A stretch of DNA of 64,000 nt, from the NCBI GenBank assembly GCA_903840935.1, contig CAIMHT010000004.1, positions 1-64,000 on the forward strand, written 5' to 3'. This document shows, piece by piece, positions 51,378 to 62,166 of the stretch. The stretch comes from an uncultured Chlorobiaceae bacterium (lineage in GTDB: Bacteria; Bacteroidota; Chlorobiia; Chlorobiales; Chlorobiaceae). The translations under genes and the position numbers were made by a program. The notes under the pieces are model-generated. The model had not been told where the DNA came from and searched no databases. It was given only the letters and a program-made list of their open reading frames with translations. Position 1 is the first letter of the stretch, and each line of letters opens with the position of its first letter.

Positions 51378-51737
51378 ATGTCGATACGTACTGAGAGAGT
51401 TGCATCACTGCTGCAGCAGGAGCTGGGAGCAATCCTTCAAAAAGAGCTTCCCCGCAGCGGTCCGATCATCACGGTTGTTGATGTGAAGATTACGGCTGAT
51501 CTGAGCATCGCCAGGGTCTATATTTCGATCATTGGTACGCCCGGGGAGCAGCAGATAGCCATGGTTTCGTTGCAGGACAAAACAAAGAACATCAGAAAGA
51601 TTCTCTCTTCGAAAATCCGTCACCACTTTCGGCGTATTCCCGAGCTCGAATTCCATGAAGATCATCTCTATGAGCGCGCAAGCCGTATTGAGCAGCTTTT
51701 GAGCGGAGTGAGAAAAAGTTCCGTTGAAAATGGTTAA
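51378..51737 (+). CDS. rbfA: Ribosome-binding factor A
   Basis: TERVASLLQQELGAILQKEL...VKITADLSIARVYIS; between infB and truB. Confidence 0.95.
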   Translation: MSIRTERVASLLQQELGAILQKELPRSGPIITVVDVKITADLSIARVYISIIGTPGEQQIAMVSLQDKTKNIRKILSSKIRHHFRRIPELEFHEDHLYERASRIEQLLSGVRKSSVENG

Positions 51738-51758
51738 CCGAGGGGTTCTTGAAAAAGA

Positions 51759-52499
51759 GTGTGCATGGATGAACAGCAAAACAGGGAGCCTTTGGTTGAT
51801 GAAGGCAATTTTCTCCTGATTGACAAGCCTCTCGACTGGACGTCGTTCGATGTGGTGGCTAAAATCAGGAACAGCTATAAGCGGTGTGGCTTGAAGCGCA
51901 AGGTTGGTCATTGCGGCACTCTTGATCCTAAAGCCACGGGACTGCTTATTCTTGCGACTGGACGGAAAACAAAGGAAATTGCTACACTTGAAGTGCTTGA
52001 CAAGGTATACGACGGCGTCATTAAGCTTGGTGCAATGACGGAAAGTCATGATGTTGAAACCCCCGAATATGGCCATTGCCCGACGGCTCACCTGACGGAG
52101 AGTGAAATTCGTTCTGCAGCCTCCGGTTTTCTTGGCTCACATCAGCAGCAGCCGCCTATGCATTCGGCGGCCTGGCATAACGGAAAACGACTCTATGAAC
52201 ATGCCCGAAAGGGAGTGGAGATCAGGGAGCGGAAAGCAAAAGAGATTGTTATCCACCGTTTTGAAGTTACTCGCATTGAACTGCCTCTGCTCTATTTTAC
52301 TCTTCATGTTTCCAAGGGAGCCTACATCAGGGTTATTGCGCATGAACTGGGTGCAGTGCTTGGGGTTGGAGGCTATCTGGCATCACTCAGGAGAGTCTCT
52401 ATTGGCAGTTGGGAGCTAAGCTCCGCCAGAACGATATCAGAGAGTATTGAAGCTATTCTTCAGGAGGCATCAAACACCCGACCGGGTGAGGGGAGATAA
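51759..52499 (+). CDS. truB: tRNA pseudouridine(55) synthase
   Basis: LLIDKPLDWTSFDVVAKIRN; VGHCGTLDPKATGLLILATGRKTK. Confidence 0.96.
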   Translation: MCMDEQQNREPLVDEGNFLLIDKPLDWTSFDVVAKIRNSYKRCGLKRKVGHCGTLDPKATGLLILATGRKTKEIATLEVLDKVYDGVIKLGAMTESHDVETPEYGHCPTAHLTESEIRSAASGFLGSHQQQPPMHSAAWHNGKRLYEHARKGVEIRERKAKEIVIHRFEVTRIELPLLYFTLHVSKGAYIRVIAHELGAVLGVGGYLASLRRVSIGSWELSSARTISESIEAILQEASNTRPGEGR

Positions 52500-52507
52500 A
52501 AAGAGGT

Positions 52508-53470
52508 ATGCGTATTGTTGAGTATGATAATAATCATGTCTGTCGTTATGGTTCTGCCACTTCGGAGGATTTTCCGATCACAGCTTCTGCTGTGACGGTT
52601 GGCTCCTATGATGGTGTCCACAGAGGGCATCGGATGATCATTGCCCGTATGGTTTCCATTGCAAAAGCTCGCAGTTTGAGAAGTGTTGTCGTTACCTTTG
52701 AGCCTCATCCGAGGATGGTGCTCAAGGGCGAAGTTTCAGGCCCGCTTGGACTGCTGACCACACTTGACGAAAAAATTACCCTTCTTGCCGGTGAGGGTGT
52801 TGATCTTCTTTTTGTTGTGCGCTTTACACCGGATTTTGCTTCGCGCAGCTCGGATGATTTTATCCGCAATGTTCTGGTCGGGTTGCTTGGGGCCAAAAGC
52901 ATTGTTGTCGGTTATGATCACGCTTTTGGTCGCGACAGGAGCGGGAGTGGCAAGACGCTTGAAACCCTTGGCTGCGAGCTTGGTTTTGATGTAGAGGTTG
53001 TTGATGAAGTGATGATTGGCAATGAGCATTTTTCAAGTACACGCATAAGAGTACTGCTTGCAAGCAGCAAGATCGAAGAGGCCAATGCATTTCTCGGTTC
53101 TCCGTATATAATCAGCGGAACGGTGGTTGATGGCGACAAGCGTGGGCGGGAGATTGGCTTTCCGACAGTGAATCTCAGACTTTCTGATTCCGATAAACTG
53201 CTGCCCCGCGCCGGAGTCTATCTGGCTCAAACCGTGCTGAACGGCCATTCCTTCATGGCTCTGATGAATATCGGTGTTCGTCCGACGGTCTCCCTTGAAG
53301 GGATTAAAACGGTTGAGGCCCATATTCTGGGATATGGCGGTACCCTATATGGTTGCATGATCAGCTTTATTTTGCTCAAGTTCATCAGGGATGAAATAAA
53401 ATTTTCGTCACTCGAAGAGCTGAAAATGCAGCTCGAAAAAGATAAAAAAACGGTGGAGTTGTATTGCTAA
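52508..53470 (+). CDS. ribF: Bifunctional riboflavin kinase/FAD synthetase
   Basis: VTVGSYDGVHRGHRMII; VVGYDHAFGRDRSG; VDGDKRGREIGFPTVNL. Confidence 0.96.
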   Translation: MRIVEYDNNHVCRYGSATSEDFPITASAVTVGSYDGVHRGHRMIIARMVSIAKARSLRSVVVTFEPHPRMVLKGEVSGPLGLLTTLDEKITLLAGEGVDLLFVVRFTPDFASRSSDDFIRNVLVGLLGAKSIVVGYDHAFGRDRSGSGKTLETLGCELGFDVEVVDEVMIGNEHFSSTRIRVLLASSKIEEANAFLGSPYIISGTVVDGDKRGREIGFPTVNLRLSDSDKLLPRAGVYLAQTVLNGHSFMALMNIGVRPTVSLEGIKTVEAHILGYGGTLYGCMISFILLKFIRDEIKFSSLEELKMQLEKDKKTVELYC

Positions 53471-53518
53471 TAATATTATATTGAAGGTCAACCGATTTAA
53501 CATAACAAACGAAGAGAT

Positions 53519-53788
53519 ATGAGCCTGACAAAAGAGTTTAAAGCGGAAGTTATCAAGCAGTTCGGCGCGTCAGAAAAGAATACCGGAAAATCCGAGGTTC
53601 AGGTCGCGTTATATACCCGCAGAATCAGTGATCTTACCGGTCACCTGCAGTCGCATCCAAAAGACAAGCACTCCCGCCGTGGATTGCTGATGCTTGTAGC
53701 AAAACGCAAGAAAATGCTGAATTATGTGAAAAACGTCGATATCGATCGTTATCGTAAAGTGATTGGTGAACTTGAGCTTCGAAAGTAA
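53519..53788 (+). CDS. rpsO: 30S ribosomal protein S15
   Basis: NTGKSEVQVALYTRRISDLTGHLQSHPKDKHSRRGLLMLVAKRKKML. Confidence 0.98.
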   Translation: MSLTKEFKAEVIKQFGASEKNTGKSEVQVALYTRRISDLTGHLQSHPKDKHSRRGLLMLVAKRKKMLNYVKNVDIDRYRKVIGELELRK

Positions 53789-53820
53789 GAGGGCAATCTG
53801 AACTATTTTTGCCCCGATCT

Positions 53821-53853
53821 CTGCAGAGCCTGGGCTCTGCAGGTTATCCTTTT
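53821..53853 (+). terminator. Terminator-like hairpin downstream of rpsO
   Basis: CTGCAGAGCC-TG-GGCTCTGCAG then T-rich stretch. Confidence 0.8.
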
Positions 53854-53879
53854 AAAAAGAATGCAGAGCAGGAAATACT

Positions 53880-54767
53880 ATGTTGGAAAGCATGACCGGA
53901 TATGGCAGCGCAGAGTCAGTTGAAAGCGGTGTCCGGACTCTTGTTGAGTTGCGGTCAGTCAATAACCGCTTCGCTGAAATCAGTGTCAAGCTTCCCCGTC
54001 AGTTACTCTCTTTTGAGCTTGAAGTCAGGGAGATGATCCGTGCCCATTTTCAGAGGGGTAAAATCGCGGCTTTTATTCAAATTCAGCTCGACGATGTACA
54101 ACCCATCTCTGTCAGTATCAATATACCGAAGGTAAAAGCTTATAAAGAGTTGCTCGACAGCCTCAGGCGCGAAGCTGCCGTTGACGCTCCTCTGCTCCTT
54201 GAACATTTGCTCCGCTTCCCTGAAATATTAGACAATGGGGCGACGTCACTTGACCATGTCGATGAGCATTGGCCGTTTGTGAAAAATCTTCTTCAGGTGG
54301 CAATTGAACGTCTCAAGGCAATGCGGCGCCGGGAGGGCGAGGAGCTTTCAGTCGATTTTGTCAGAAGAATTGTCGAAATTGAGCGTACACTTGCGCTTGT
54401 AGCTACTCTTGCATCTGACAATCTTGAAGCGGTACGAAAGAGGCTTGCTGCAAAGGTAGAGGCTGTTGCCGGTAAAGATTTGGCATATAGCCGTGATCGC
54501 CTTGAAATGGAACTGGTTCTTGCAGCCGACAAACTTGACATTACCGAGGAGCTGACCCGCTTTGCCAGCCATAACAAGTTTTTTCTTGAAGAGTTGCAGA
54601 ACGATGAAAGTGGAACAGGAAGAAAGCTCAATTTTCTGCTTCAGGAGCAGTTACGCGAAGCGAACACCATTGCATCAAAATCACAGAATGCAGAGATTTC
54701 CCAGAAGATAGTTCAGATCAAGGAGGATCTTGAGAAAATCAGGGAACAACTGCAAAATATCGAGTAA
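53880..54767 (+). CDS. YicC-family endoribonuclease
   Basis: MLESMTGYGSAE...ELRSVNNRFAEISVKLPR; C-terminal LNFLLQEQLREANTIASKSQNAEISQKIVQIKEDLEKIREQLQNIE. Confidence 0.95.
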   Translation: MLESMTGYGSAESVESGVRTLVELRSVNNRFAEISVKLPRQLLSFELEVREMIRAHFQRGKIAAFIQIQLDDVQPISVSINIPKVKAYKELLDSLRREAAVDAPLLLEHLLRFPEILDNGATSLDHVDEHWPFVKNLLQVAIERLKAMRRREGEELSVDFVRRIVEIERTLALVATLASDNLEAVRKRLAAKVEAVAGKDLAYSRDRLEMELVLAADKLDITEELTRFASHNKFFLEELQNDESGTGRKLNFLLQEQLREANTIASKSQNAEISQKIVQIKEDLEKIREQLQNIE

Positions 54768-54771
54768 TTCT

Positions 54772-55356
54772 ATGGTTGAAGAGCGGCAGCAGCAGGGAAA
54801 GCTTATTGTGTTTTCAGCTCCATCAGGTACCGGAAAGTCCACGATAGCCAAACTGGTGCTTGAGTGTTTGCAAAATATCAGATTTTCGGTATCAGCCACA
54901 ACCCGGCAAAAGAGGTCGGGTGAGCAGGAAGGAGTTAACTACTATTTTCTCACGAAAGAGGATTTTGAAGAAAAGATCCGCCAGGGCGGCTTTGTTGAAC
55001 ATGAATTCTTTTTTGGAAACTATTACGGTACTTTGCTCGATAAAACCCGAGAGGTTATCGACAGAGGTACAAATTTGCTTCTTGATCTTGATGTGAAGGG
55101 CGCACTGAATTTGAAGCGGATTTTTCCGGACAATTCATTGCTGCTTTTTTTTAAGCCACCGAGCATCGAGGTTTTGCAGCAGAGGCTTAAAGGGCGGGAG
55201 AGTGAAGATGAAGAAAGTATCAGAGTACGCCTTGAGCGCGCCCGGCTGGAGCTTGAGTTTGCAGACCGGTTTGATGAGGTTATCGTGAACGATAATCTGG
55301 ATAAAACCGTTGAGGCTGTCACGGAGCTGATCAGCAAATTTCTTTTAAAAACGTAA
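54772..55356 (+). CDS. gmk: Guanylate kinase
   Basis: LIVFSAPSGTGKSTIAKLVLE; SVSATTRQKRSGEQEGVNYYFLTKEDFE. Confidence 0.97.
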   Translation: MVEERQQQGKLIVFSAPSGTGKSTIAKLVLECLQNIRFSVSATTRQKRSGEQEGVNYYFLTKEDFEEKIRQGGFVEHEFFFGNYYGTLLDKTREVIDRGTNLLLDLDVKGALNLKRIFPDNSLLLFFKPPSIEVLQQRLKGRESEDEESIRVRLERARLELEFADRFDEVIVNDNLDKTVEAVTELISKFLLKT

Positions 55357-55367
55357 AAAAAAGTGCA

Positions 55368-55721
55368 ATGTCGGTTAAACCTGTTGACCTGAACAAGTTG
55401 AGAAGTGCGCACTCGAATCTGTACGAGACGGTGGTTGCGATTTCAAAAAAAGCAAAAAGATTACATGATGAGGAACGGGCAGAACTTGAAGACAAGCTTC
55501 TTCCCTATAAGGAGATGATTCGCAATCCGAGCAGTGAATCCGAGTCGGACAAGGTATTCCCGGAACAAGTTGCTATCAGCCTTGAGTTTGAAGTTCGTGA
55601 AAAGTCGTCGCATAAGGCTGTTGCAGATTACTTCGCGCATAAATACAATTACACGGTGGAAAAACCGGTAGAGAAAAAGATCATTCAAGTTGAAGAAGAT
55701 GATGAAACTGACGGGGATTAA
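55368..55721 (+). CDS. rpoZ: DNA-directed RNA polymerase omega subunit (Chlorobi-type)
   Basis: NLYETVVAISKKAKRLHDEE...; position directly after gmk. Confidence 0.75.
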   Translation: MSVKPVDLNKLRSAHSNLYETVVAISKKAKRLHDEERAELEDKLLPYKEMIRNPSSESESDKVFPEQVAISLEFEVREKSSHKAVADYFAHKYNYTVEKPVEKKIIQVEEDDETDGD

Positions 55722-56196
55722 CCAGATCACCCTTCGTGTTAATGATCTGCGCAGGGCCGAAGAGTTTTATGGCGCTGTTCTTGGTCTCAAGCTTGATCAC
55801 CGCGTTGGTGCAAATATTACCTACTTGCGTATTAATTCGGATATGCTTGTGCTTGTCAAGGCTGAAACAGCCGGTTTGCCAGAAGCAAGGGATATCCGTG
55901 TCGATCACTTCGGATTCAGGCTTGCGTCGGATGCTGAAGTTGATGCAGCGGCGCTCTATCTTGATGACTGTGGCGTGCATATGGTCACTCAGCCAGCACA
56001 TCGCCGGGAAGGCAGAGCTTTTTTTGTCATGGATCCCGATGGCAATCTGGTTGAGTTTTATTCCATGCATGAGAGCGGAATACACTCGGAGAGTGCCGAT
56101 ATTGATCGGTCATCTCCGGATTCTCTTGTTACTGGAGCGAATCAAAAAACAGCCAAAGAGAGAGAACCACAAAAATCACGCCGCACCCGGAAATAA
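55702..56196 (+). CDS. VOC-family (glyoxalase-like) protein
   Basis: INQITLRVNDLRRAEEFYGAVLGLKLDHRVG...FFVMDPDGNLVEFYS. Confidence 0.9.
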   Translation: MKLTGINQITLRVNDLRRAEEFYGAVLGLKLDHRVGANITYLRINSDMLVLVKAETAGLPEARDIRVDHFGFRLASDAEVDAAALYLDDCGVHMVTQPAHRREGRAFFVMDPDGNLVEFYSMHESGIHSESADIDRSSPDSLVTGANQKTAKEREPQKSRRTRK

Positions 56197-56206
56197 GCAT
56201 TACCTC

Positions 56207-56222
56207 CCCCGATTTGTCGGGG
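56207..56222. terminator. Hairpin between convergent genes
   Basis: CCCCGA-TTTG-TCGGGG followed by CATTTTATTT. Confidence 0.6.
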
Positions 56223-56226
56223 CATT

Positions 56227-56967
56227 TTATTTCGAGTGGTTGCGCAGCAGTTGCTCCGCCTCCAGGAGTTGTTCAGGGGTGTTGATGCCGAGAATTTCGT
56301 CCGGATTCTCCGTCTTGAAGGCGTACACTCTCAGGCCTTTCTGGAAGCAGATGGCAAAAACATCGGTCAGATAGTACTCTTTTTGGGCATTGTTCGTGTT
56401 GATCTGTCCAAGCGCCTGAAAAAGCATTTGTGCATTGAACACGTAAACACCGGAATTGATCTCCCTGACGACCAACTCCTCTTTGGATGCGTCTTTTTGT
56501 TCCACAATCTTCAGAACACCATCACTCTTCTCCTGTCGGATAATCCGTCCATATCCGGTTGGATCATGAAGTTCTGCAGTCAAGACTGTTGCGGCACCAT
56601 TTCTGGAACGGTGAAAAGCAATGAGCTTCTGCAGCGTTTCAGCATTGACCAGTGGTGCATCTCCTGAGAGAATAAGGATTTCACCCTTAAAGTCACGGAG
56701 ATGGGTTTCTGCCTGCATAATGGCATGACCGGTTCCGAGTTGTGGTTCCTGAAGTGCACTGCATACCCGGTATCGTGCAGCCGCCGCCTTGACCAACTCG
56801 GCCTGGTGACCGACAATAAGCACTGTTTTGGCGGGGTCAAGAGAGTTCGCCGTATCAAGCACATAGTCGATAAGAGGTCGTCCGTTGGCCTGATGAAGCA
56901 CCTTTGGCAGCTCTGACTGCATTCTGGTACCTTTTCCTGCGGCCATAATGATTATTGCAAGTGCCAT
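56227..56967 (-). CDS. GlmU-like N-terminal uridylyltransferase domain (stand-alone NTP transferase)
   Basis: AIIIMAAGKGTRMQSELPKVLHQANGRPLIDYVLDTA; QLGTGHAIMQAE; GYGRIIR; stops before any beta-helix domain. Confidence 0.88.
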   Translation of the reverse strand: MALAIIIMAAGKGTRMQSELPKVLHQANGRPLIDYVLDTANSLDPAKTVLIVGHQAELVKAAAARYRVCSALQEPQLGTGHAIMQAETHLRDFKGEILILSGDAPLVNAETLQKLIAFHRSRNGAATVLTAELHDPTGYGRIIRQEKSDGVLKIVEQKDASKEELVVREINSGVYVFNAQMLFQALGQINTNNAQKEYYLTDVFAICFQKGLRVYAFKTENPDEILGINTPEQLLEAEQLLRNHSK

Positions 56968-57011
56968 ATTATTGCTTGAATATTGGAGGAAGTATCAGGT
57001 GTGCAGGGCTG

Positions 57012-57398
57012 TCATGATAACGATTCATCAGCCTCGCCTACATGGTGGCGGCTTTTCGGGTTGTTTTCCCTATCGACAATAAGAACCATGGGTTTGAAGT
57101 TTCGCGCTTCTGCTTCTTCCATGACGGCAAACGTCATAATAATGATTTCATCGCCAACCAGGGCACATCTGGCTGCTGCGCCGTTAAGCTGAATTTCCCG
57201 TGATCCATGGGCTCCCTTGATAATGTAGGTTTCAAACCGCTCACCGTTATTGTTGTTGACAACAAGAACTTTTTCATTGGGAATCATATCGACCATTTCA
57301 AGAAGCTCACAATCAATGGTGATGCTTCCTTCATATTCGAGATCACCACTGGTTACTATAGCGTTGTGAATTTTTGATTTCAGAATGTGTAATTTCAT
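57012..57398 (-). CDS. panD: Aspartate 1-decarboxylase
   Basis: [52 protein letters not shown]. Confidence 0.96.
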   Translation of the reverse strand: MKLHILKSKIHNAIVTSGDLEYEGSITIDCELLEMVDMIPNEKVLVVNNNNGERFETYIIKGAHGSREIQLNGAAARCALVGDEIIIMTFAVMEEAEARNFKPMVLIVDRENNPKSRHHVGEADESLS

Positions 57399-57417
57399 GT
57401 GTACTGACGCGCCTTCA

Positions 57418-57963
57418 TTATTGTTTTTTAAATGCCTCTCCGCTTCCCCGGAAAATCCGGTACTTTTTCAAGGCTTGATCGGTTTCAAAGCCCTCGCCCC
57501 GAATGGTTTCATCACCTCTCCTGATAGTAACAAACCTGTTTGAACGAATCATTTTATCTTTGGCGCTCCGCTTGACATATTCGGTTGTAATGATCGTGCC
57601 TTCGGACGTGATGGTAACGTTCCCCTCGGCCTCAATATCCTGATTGTCATGAATCAGGGCTTTCTCGGCCGTTATGGTCGTTTTTGCTTTGCCGTTGCTG
57701 TCAAAGAGGGTGAGACTGATGCCGTGGTCAAGATGTTGCTCCGTGCCGGAATTCGCTCTGTATTCCGCTCCGTGCCCGGCTTCAATGACCTCGCGCTGTA
57801 TTCCTGATTTTGTAACGGCAAGCTTCACCGTCCAGCTCTCCTGTACGGGATGATTGAGACCGATAAAGGCTGTAACGGGAGAACGGCGCTCCTTGCCCGG
57901 ATTGCCGCACCCCGATGCCATAATCAAAACCATGTGCAGAAAAAGAACGATAACTCTTTTCAA
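57418..57963 (-). CDS. lptC: LptC-like LPS export periplasmic protein
   Basis: Lipoprotein signal (MASGCG); [64 protein letters not shown]. Confidence 0.85.
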   Translation of the reverse strand: MKRVIVLFLHMVLIMASGCGNPGKERRSPVTAFIGLNHPVQESWTVKLAVTKSGIQREVIEAGHGAEYRANSGTEQHLDHGISLTLFDSNGKAKTTITAEKALIHDNQDIEAEGNVTITSEGTIITTEYVKRSAKDKMIRSNRFVTIRRGDETIRGEGFETDQALKKYRIFRGSGEAFKKQ

Positions 57964-57976
57964 ATCAGATAGACAA

Positions 57977-58495
57977 TTACTTGATGTTCAACTGGTTCAT
58001 CACCTTGAAGGTGAGATCATTTTCAGGAGTGAAATAGATTGCTGTATTTTTGTCAAGCACAACGCCAAATCCTTCTTTCTGGGCAATTGACTCAATTGCA
58101 GAATTAAGCTTTTGACGAATCGGAGCAAATATTTCCTGCTGCTTTTTTTCGAAAGCCACACTTTGTTCCTGCTGGAATTTCTGCATGGCCTGACCTTTGG
58201 CGGTCAGCTCTTTTTCTTTCTGCTCCCTTGCGGCTGGTTTCAAAGCAGGTGCCTGTTTTTTGTAGTCGGCAACGGCTTTCTGAAATTCCTGATTTTTTAG
58301 GGCAATCTCTTTTTGCAATGGTGCCGCAGCGGATTGCAGTGAGGCTTCAGCCTGCTTTGTTTCAGGTAACTGCTGCAAGATTTTTCCTGAATCCACAACA
58401 CCAACCTTGCTGGCCTCCTGAGCGGCAAATGATTGGGGGGCAACCAGCACCATACTCAAGCCAACCGCCATAACGATACGGCGCGACATGTTCAT
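57977..58495 (-). CDS. OmpH/Skp-family periplasmic chaperone
   Basis: Signal peptide; KVGVVDSGKILQQLPETKQAEASLQSAAAPLQKEI; coiled coil. Confidence 0.88.
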   Translation of the reverse strand: MNMSRRIVMAVGLSMVLVAPQSFAAQEASKVGVVDSGKILQQLPETKQAEASLQSAAAPLQKEIALKNQEFQKAVADYKKQAPALKPAAREQKEKELTAKGQAMQKFQQEQSVAFEKKQQEIFAPIRQKLNSAIESIAQKEGFGVVLDKNTAIYFTPENDLTFKVMNQLNIK

Positions 58496-58662
58496 AAATC
58501 CTTCTGAATGAGTCATCAATTTGAAAGTTTAAGTTTACAGGTAGTGTATCAATATCTTTTGGAATATACAACTGGCTACAATTTCACCTTTCAAAGGTAA
58601 GAATTCCGTGGTAAAAAACTACAAAAAGCAGAAAAGCCTTCCCGTTATTTAAACGTTTTATT

Positions 58663-59817
58663 TCAGATAAATCTTTTCTGGAAAAACTGTCCGGGTTGCT
58701 GCACGACGGCCGCTTTCAGTTCAAGTTCAAAGAGGTGTACCAGGAGCGAGGATAGATCGATGTCTGACGCAATGGCAAGTGCATCAATATGAATGGGTTC
58801 CGTTTGCATGCACTGCAAAATGGCTTGTTCTGTTGGGGAATAGGTGCTTGTGGGTGGGTCATTTTGCAATGCCGTTTTTCTGGAATAATTTTCTGCGAAT
58901 TTCGGCCCGAGTTCGGTGATGATATCCTCAGCACTCATGACCGCTTTGGCCGATCCCTGCTGGATAAGTCGGTTTGTTCCCCGGGAGGTTCGGTAAAAGA
59001 TGTTTCCTGGAACCGCAAAAACCTCACGGTTCTGTTCAAGGGCAGAAGCCGCCGTGATTAGCGAACCGCCCTTTAGGTCTGATTCGACGACAATGGTACC
59101 GGAGGTGATGCCTGAAATGATGCGGTTGCGTTTCGGGAATTTTGCCGGCGAGAGTTCTGAACCAAACCACTCTTCCGAGATGAGGGCACCTGCTTCAATG
59201 ATTTTCGGCCACACTTTTCCTTTTGGATCGGTATAGATGGTATCGACTCCGCTTGCAAGAACACCAACAGTTGTACCCCCATTTTCCAGAGTTGCCGAGT
59301 GTGCCACCATATCGATGCCATAGGCCAGTCCACTGACGATGACGACACCGCAGTTGACCAGGTCTCGGCAGAGCAGTGCGGTAACCTGTTTGCCATAGTG
59401 TGAGGCATATCTTGTGCCTACAACGGCAAGGTTGGGCAGGCTTGCGTCAGGAAGTCGGCCCCGCACAAAGAGGCAGGGTGGTGGATCATAAATTTCTTTC
59501 AGGAGGGGAGGATAGTTTTCGTCAAGAATGGTGATCAATTCTGCATGATGGCGCTGCAGTTCGGCTATCTGCTTTTCAGCACTTGCCAAGGCCTCCGCCT
59601 TTGTCGCAGCATGGTGCAGAAAATGGTGAACCTGTCGAGCAAGAGTTTCACCGATTCCCGATATCTGTTGCAGTTCGTCTATCCCGAAATGGAGAAGATC
59701 ACGCAACCGGCCAGGCCGGTGAGTGGTCATCGCCTTGATTCTTGCGGGGCCGATTCCCGGGATAAGGGTCAGGGCAAGCAGCAGAATCTTCTCTTCCATT
59801 GGAGCGGGGAGTGTCAT
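58663..59817 (-). CDS. dprA: DNA-processing protein DprA
   Basis: LAVVGTRYASHYGKQVTALLCRDLVNCGVVIVSGLAYGIDMVAHSATLENGGTTVGVLASGVDTIYT. Confidence 0.96.
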   Translation of the reverse strand: MTLPAPMEEKILLLALTLIPGIGPARIKAMTTHRPGRLRDLLHFGIDELQQISGIGETLARQVHHFLHHAATKAEALASAEKQIAELQRHHAELITILDENYPPLLKEIYDPPPCLFVRGRLPDASLPNLAVVGTRYASHYGKQVTALLCRDLVNCGVVIVSGLAYGIDMVAHSATLENGGTTVGVLASGVDTIYTDPKGKVWPKIIEAGALISEEWFGSELSPAKFPKRNRIISGITSGTIVVESDLKGGSLITAASALEQNREVFAVPGNIFYRTSRGTNRLIQQGSAKAVMSAEDIITELGPKFAENYSRKTALQNDPPTSTYSPTEQAILQCMQTEPIHIDALAIASDIDLSSLLVHLFELELKAAVVQQPGQFFQKRFI

Positions 59818-59830
59818 AACACCCTGATGG

Positions 59831-60844
59831 TTAGAAATCCCTCTTCATGAGTATGTTTGCATACCCTTTAAGATAATCTCGCCCTGCCGGATAAGGCAGA
59901 TCCTCAATAGCGGTGAGCGCCTCTTCAGTATTGAGGTTGATCAGTGATTCGGTCTCTTGAAGGACACCGCACCGCTCATAAATGGCTTTCACTTCCGGAA
60001 CTCTTTCGGAGCTGATGCCTTTATTGCTGATGATGGAGTGCAGGAGATCACGATCCGATCCTGACGTCAATTCAAGGGAGCGAAGCAAAAGGTAGGTTTT
60101 TTTGCCGTTAATGATATCACCGCCAGCCATCTTGCCTGATTTTCCGTTCTCAGCCATAATATCAAGATAATCATCCTGTATCTGGAACGCACGGCCGATT
60201 TTCTCACCGAAAAGCACCAGACTTTGCAACTCTTCATCCGTTGCATTGCCAGCAACACCTCCAGCCTCAAGCGCGGCAGAAATAAGACGTCCGGTTTTCT
60301 TTGCAATCATGTCGATGTAGTCGGCAATCGTGGCATCCTGCTTCTCTTCAAGTTCCATATCAAGCGCCTGTCCTTCACAAATCGTAATGTTGGCATCATT
60401 GAGAATATGGATAAGCTCACCATGACGGGTGCTTTTAGCCTTCAAGGCGAGTTCATAAGCGTAAGCAATCATCATATCTCCTGACAGTATAGCCGCATTG
60501 GTGTTCCACTGCTTGTGAACGGTCGGTCTGCCGTGGCGAAGGTCCGCCTGGTCCATAATGTCGTCATGGATGAGGGTGAAGTTATGCAAAATTTCAACTG
60601 CCAGAGCAACATGGAGAGCGTTTTCCGAAGAGCCGCATACCGCCTCCGAGGCGAGCAGGGTAAGAAACGGACGGATTCTTTTGCCATTTCCTTCAAGAAT
60701 ATACCTTGCAGGAGCATAAAGGGTGACCGGATTCTCCTTGTCGAAGCATCTGGCGAGAGCATCATTGATTCTCGTCATGGAGAGACGGTACTTGTTTTCG
60801 ACAAGTTCCTGTGTCAGGGATATATTCATAATGAAGTCGCTCAT
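59831..60844 (-). CDS. Polyprenyl diphosphate synthase (trans-type)
   Basis: [54 protein letters not shown]. Confidence 0.94.
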   Translation of the reverse strand: MSDFIMNISLTQELVENKYRLSMTRINDALARCFDKENPVTLYAPARYILEGNGKRIRPFLTLLASEAVCGSSENALHVALAVEILHNFTLIHDDIMDQADLRHGRPTVHKQWNTNAAILSGDMMIAYAYELALKAKSTRHGELIHILNDANITICEGQALDMELEEKQDATIADYIDMIAKKTGRLISAALEAGGVAGNATDEELQSLVLFGEKIGRAFQIQDDYLDIMAENGKSGKMAGGDIINGKKTYLLLRSLELTSGSDRDLLHSIISNKGISSERVPEVKAIYERCGVLQETESLINLNTEEALTAIEDLPYPAGRDYLKGYANILMKRDF

Positions 60845-61911
60845 TTAGTGATAAGGGTTTTATTCCGAAGCTCTGCTATGGTGGCTGCTCCGGTCAGGAA
60901 CATTACTGCCCTGAGGTCGTTCAGCCAGGATGCAATAGTCTCTTCAAGAGCTCCTTCATGAAGCGCTTTGAGAATATGGCGTGCTGCAGCGGCCAGTTGC
61001 GCTCCAAGTGCGAGGGATTTAGCAATATCGGTGCCACACTGGATTCCGCCCGAAGCGATAATTTCAATGGCGCTGAAGCGGGGCCATTTCCGTTTAAGTG
61101 CTTGTATATCAAGCAGGCACTCTGCTGTGGGAATTCCCCAGTTCAGCAGCTCTTCGAGAGCGGGGAGGCTGAAACGGTTTTCCTGACCGTACTGGCGAGT
61201 ATAACGAATCTCTTCAACTTTCTGCCAACTGCTGCCTCCCGCTCCGGCCACATCAATCACTTTGACACCAGCTTCGATGAGTTGTCGGGCGGCAGATGCC
61301 GAGATGCCACACCCAACCTCTTTGACAATAACCGGTACCGGAATGGTGGCGGTGATCAGGGTGAGCTGTTCAAGAACATGTCGGAAATCAGTGTTTCCTT
61401 CAGGCTGAAAGAGCTCCTGTGCGGCATTCAGGTGAACAATCAGTCCATCAGCTTCCAGAAGCTCCAGCATGGTATTGATGTTGCTCTCCGTCAGCCTTTT
61501 TGCTATCTCCGGAGCACCGATGTTTGCAAAAATCTGCACAGTTGGGGCATATTTTCGCACCACAGCAAAGCTCTCGCGATACGAACGGTTTTCAAGTGCC
61601 TGGCGCATACTGCCGACGCCAAGGGGAATGCTGAAATGCTCAGCCGCTTCTGCAAGGCGCCGGTTAAGCGTTGCCGCCTCACTGTACCCACCTGTCATTG
61701 AGGAGATCATCAGTGGAGCACCGATTTTTCTGCCAAGAAAAGTCGTTGAGAGCTCTACATCGCGGAAAGCGATTTCGGGCAGGGCATTATGCTCAAACCG
61801 GAACCGCTCAAATCCTGTTGTGTTTCCCTCAAAGGCCACATCACCATGCAGGCAGATCTCGACATGACTGTGTTTCCGCTCCACTATTGTATTGCCTGTT
61901 CTGTCGCTCAT
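60841..61911 (-). CDS. fni: Type 2 isopentenyl-diphosphate delta-isomerase
   Basis: [80 protein letters not shown]. Confidence 0.95.
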   Translation of the reverse strand: MSDRTGNTIVERKHSHVEICLHGDVAFEGNTTGFERFRFEHNALPEIAFRDVELSTTFLGRKIGAPLMISSMTGGYSEAATLNRRLAEAAEHFSIPLGVGSMRQALENRSYRESFAVVRKYAPTVQIFANIGAPEIAKRLTESNINTMLELLEADGLIVHLNAAQELFQPEGNTDFRHVLEQLTLITATIPVPVIVKEVGCGISASAARQLIEAGVKVIDVAGAGGSSWQKVEEIRYTRQYGQENRFSLPALEELLNWGIPTAECLLDIQALKRKWPRFSAIEIIASGGIQCGTDIAKSLALGAQLAAAARHILKALHEGALEETIASWLNDLRAVMFLTGAATIAELRNKTLITK

Positions 61912-61993
61912 TCCGCCCCGGATAGGTTTTTTTCCAAGATGCCCTGATACTTGAATGCCAAAAAATTTAACTTAACAAAAATATCCCATATTC

Positions 61994-62155
61994 ATGAGCA
62001 CACAACAACAGAAGAGGCTGTTTCATCTCTTTTACGTTATTTTGGAACGGCATGCAGCGCTGGTTACTGGGTTTGTGTTTTGCTGTCGCCGGGTATTGCC
62101 CCTGCTGTTCAGGCTTGAGCTGGCGCAAGATGGGCTGAGAGCAACTTTGGAATTA
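61994..62155 (+). pseudogene. Decayed N-terminus of a membrane protein
   Basis: MSTQQQKRLFHLFYVILERHAALVTGFVF followed by an out-of-frame continuation (LLSPGIAPAVQA); no long ORF follows. Confidence 0.35.
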
Positions 62156-62166
62156 TAAGGCTAATA

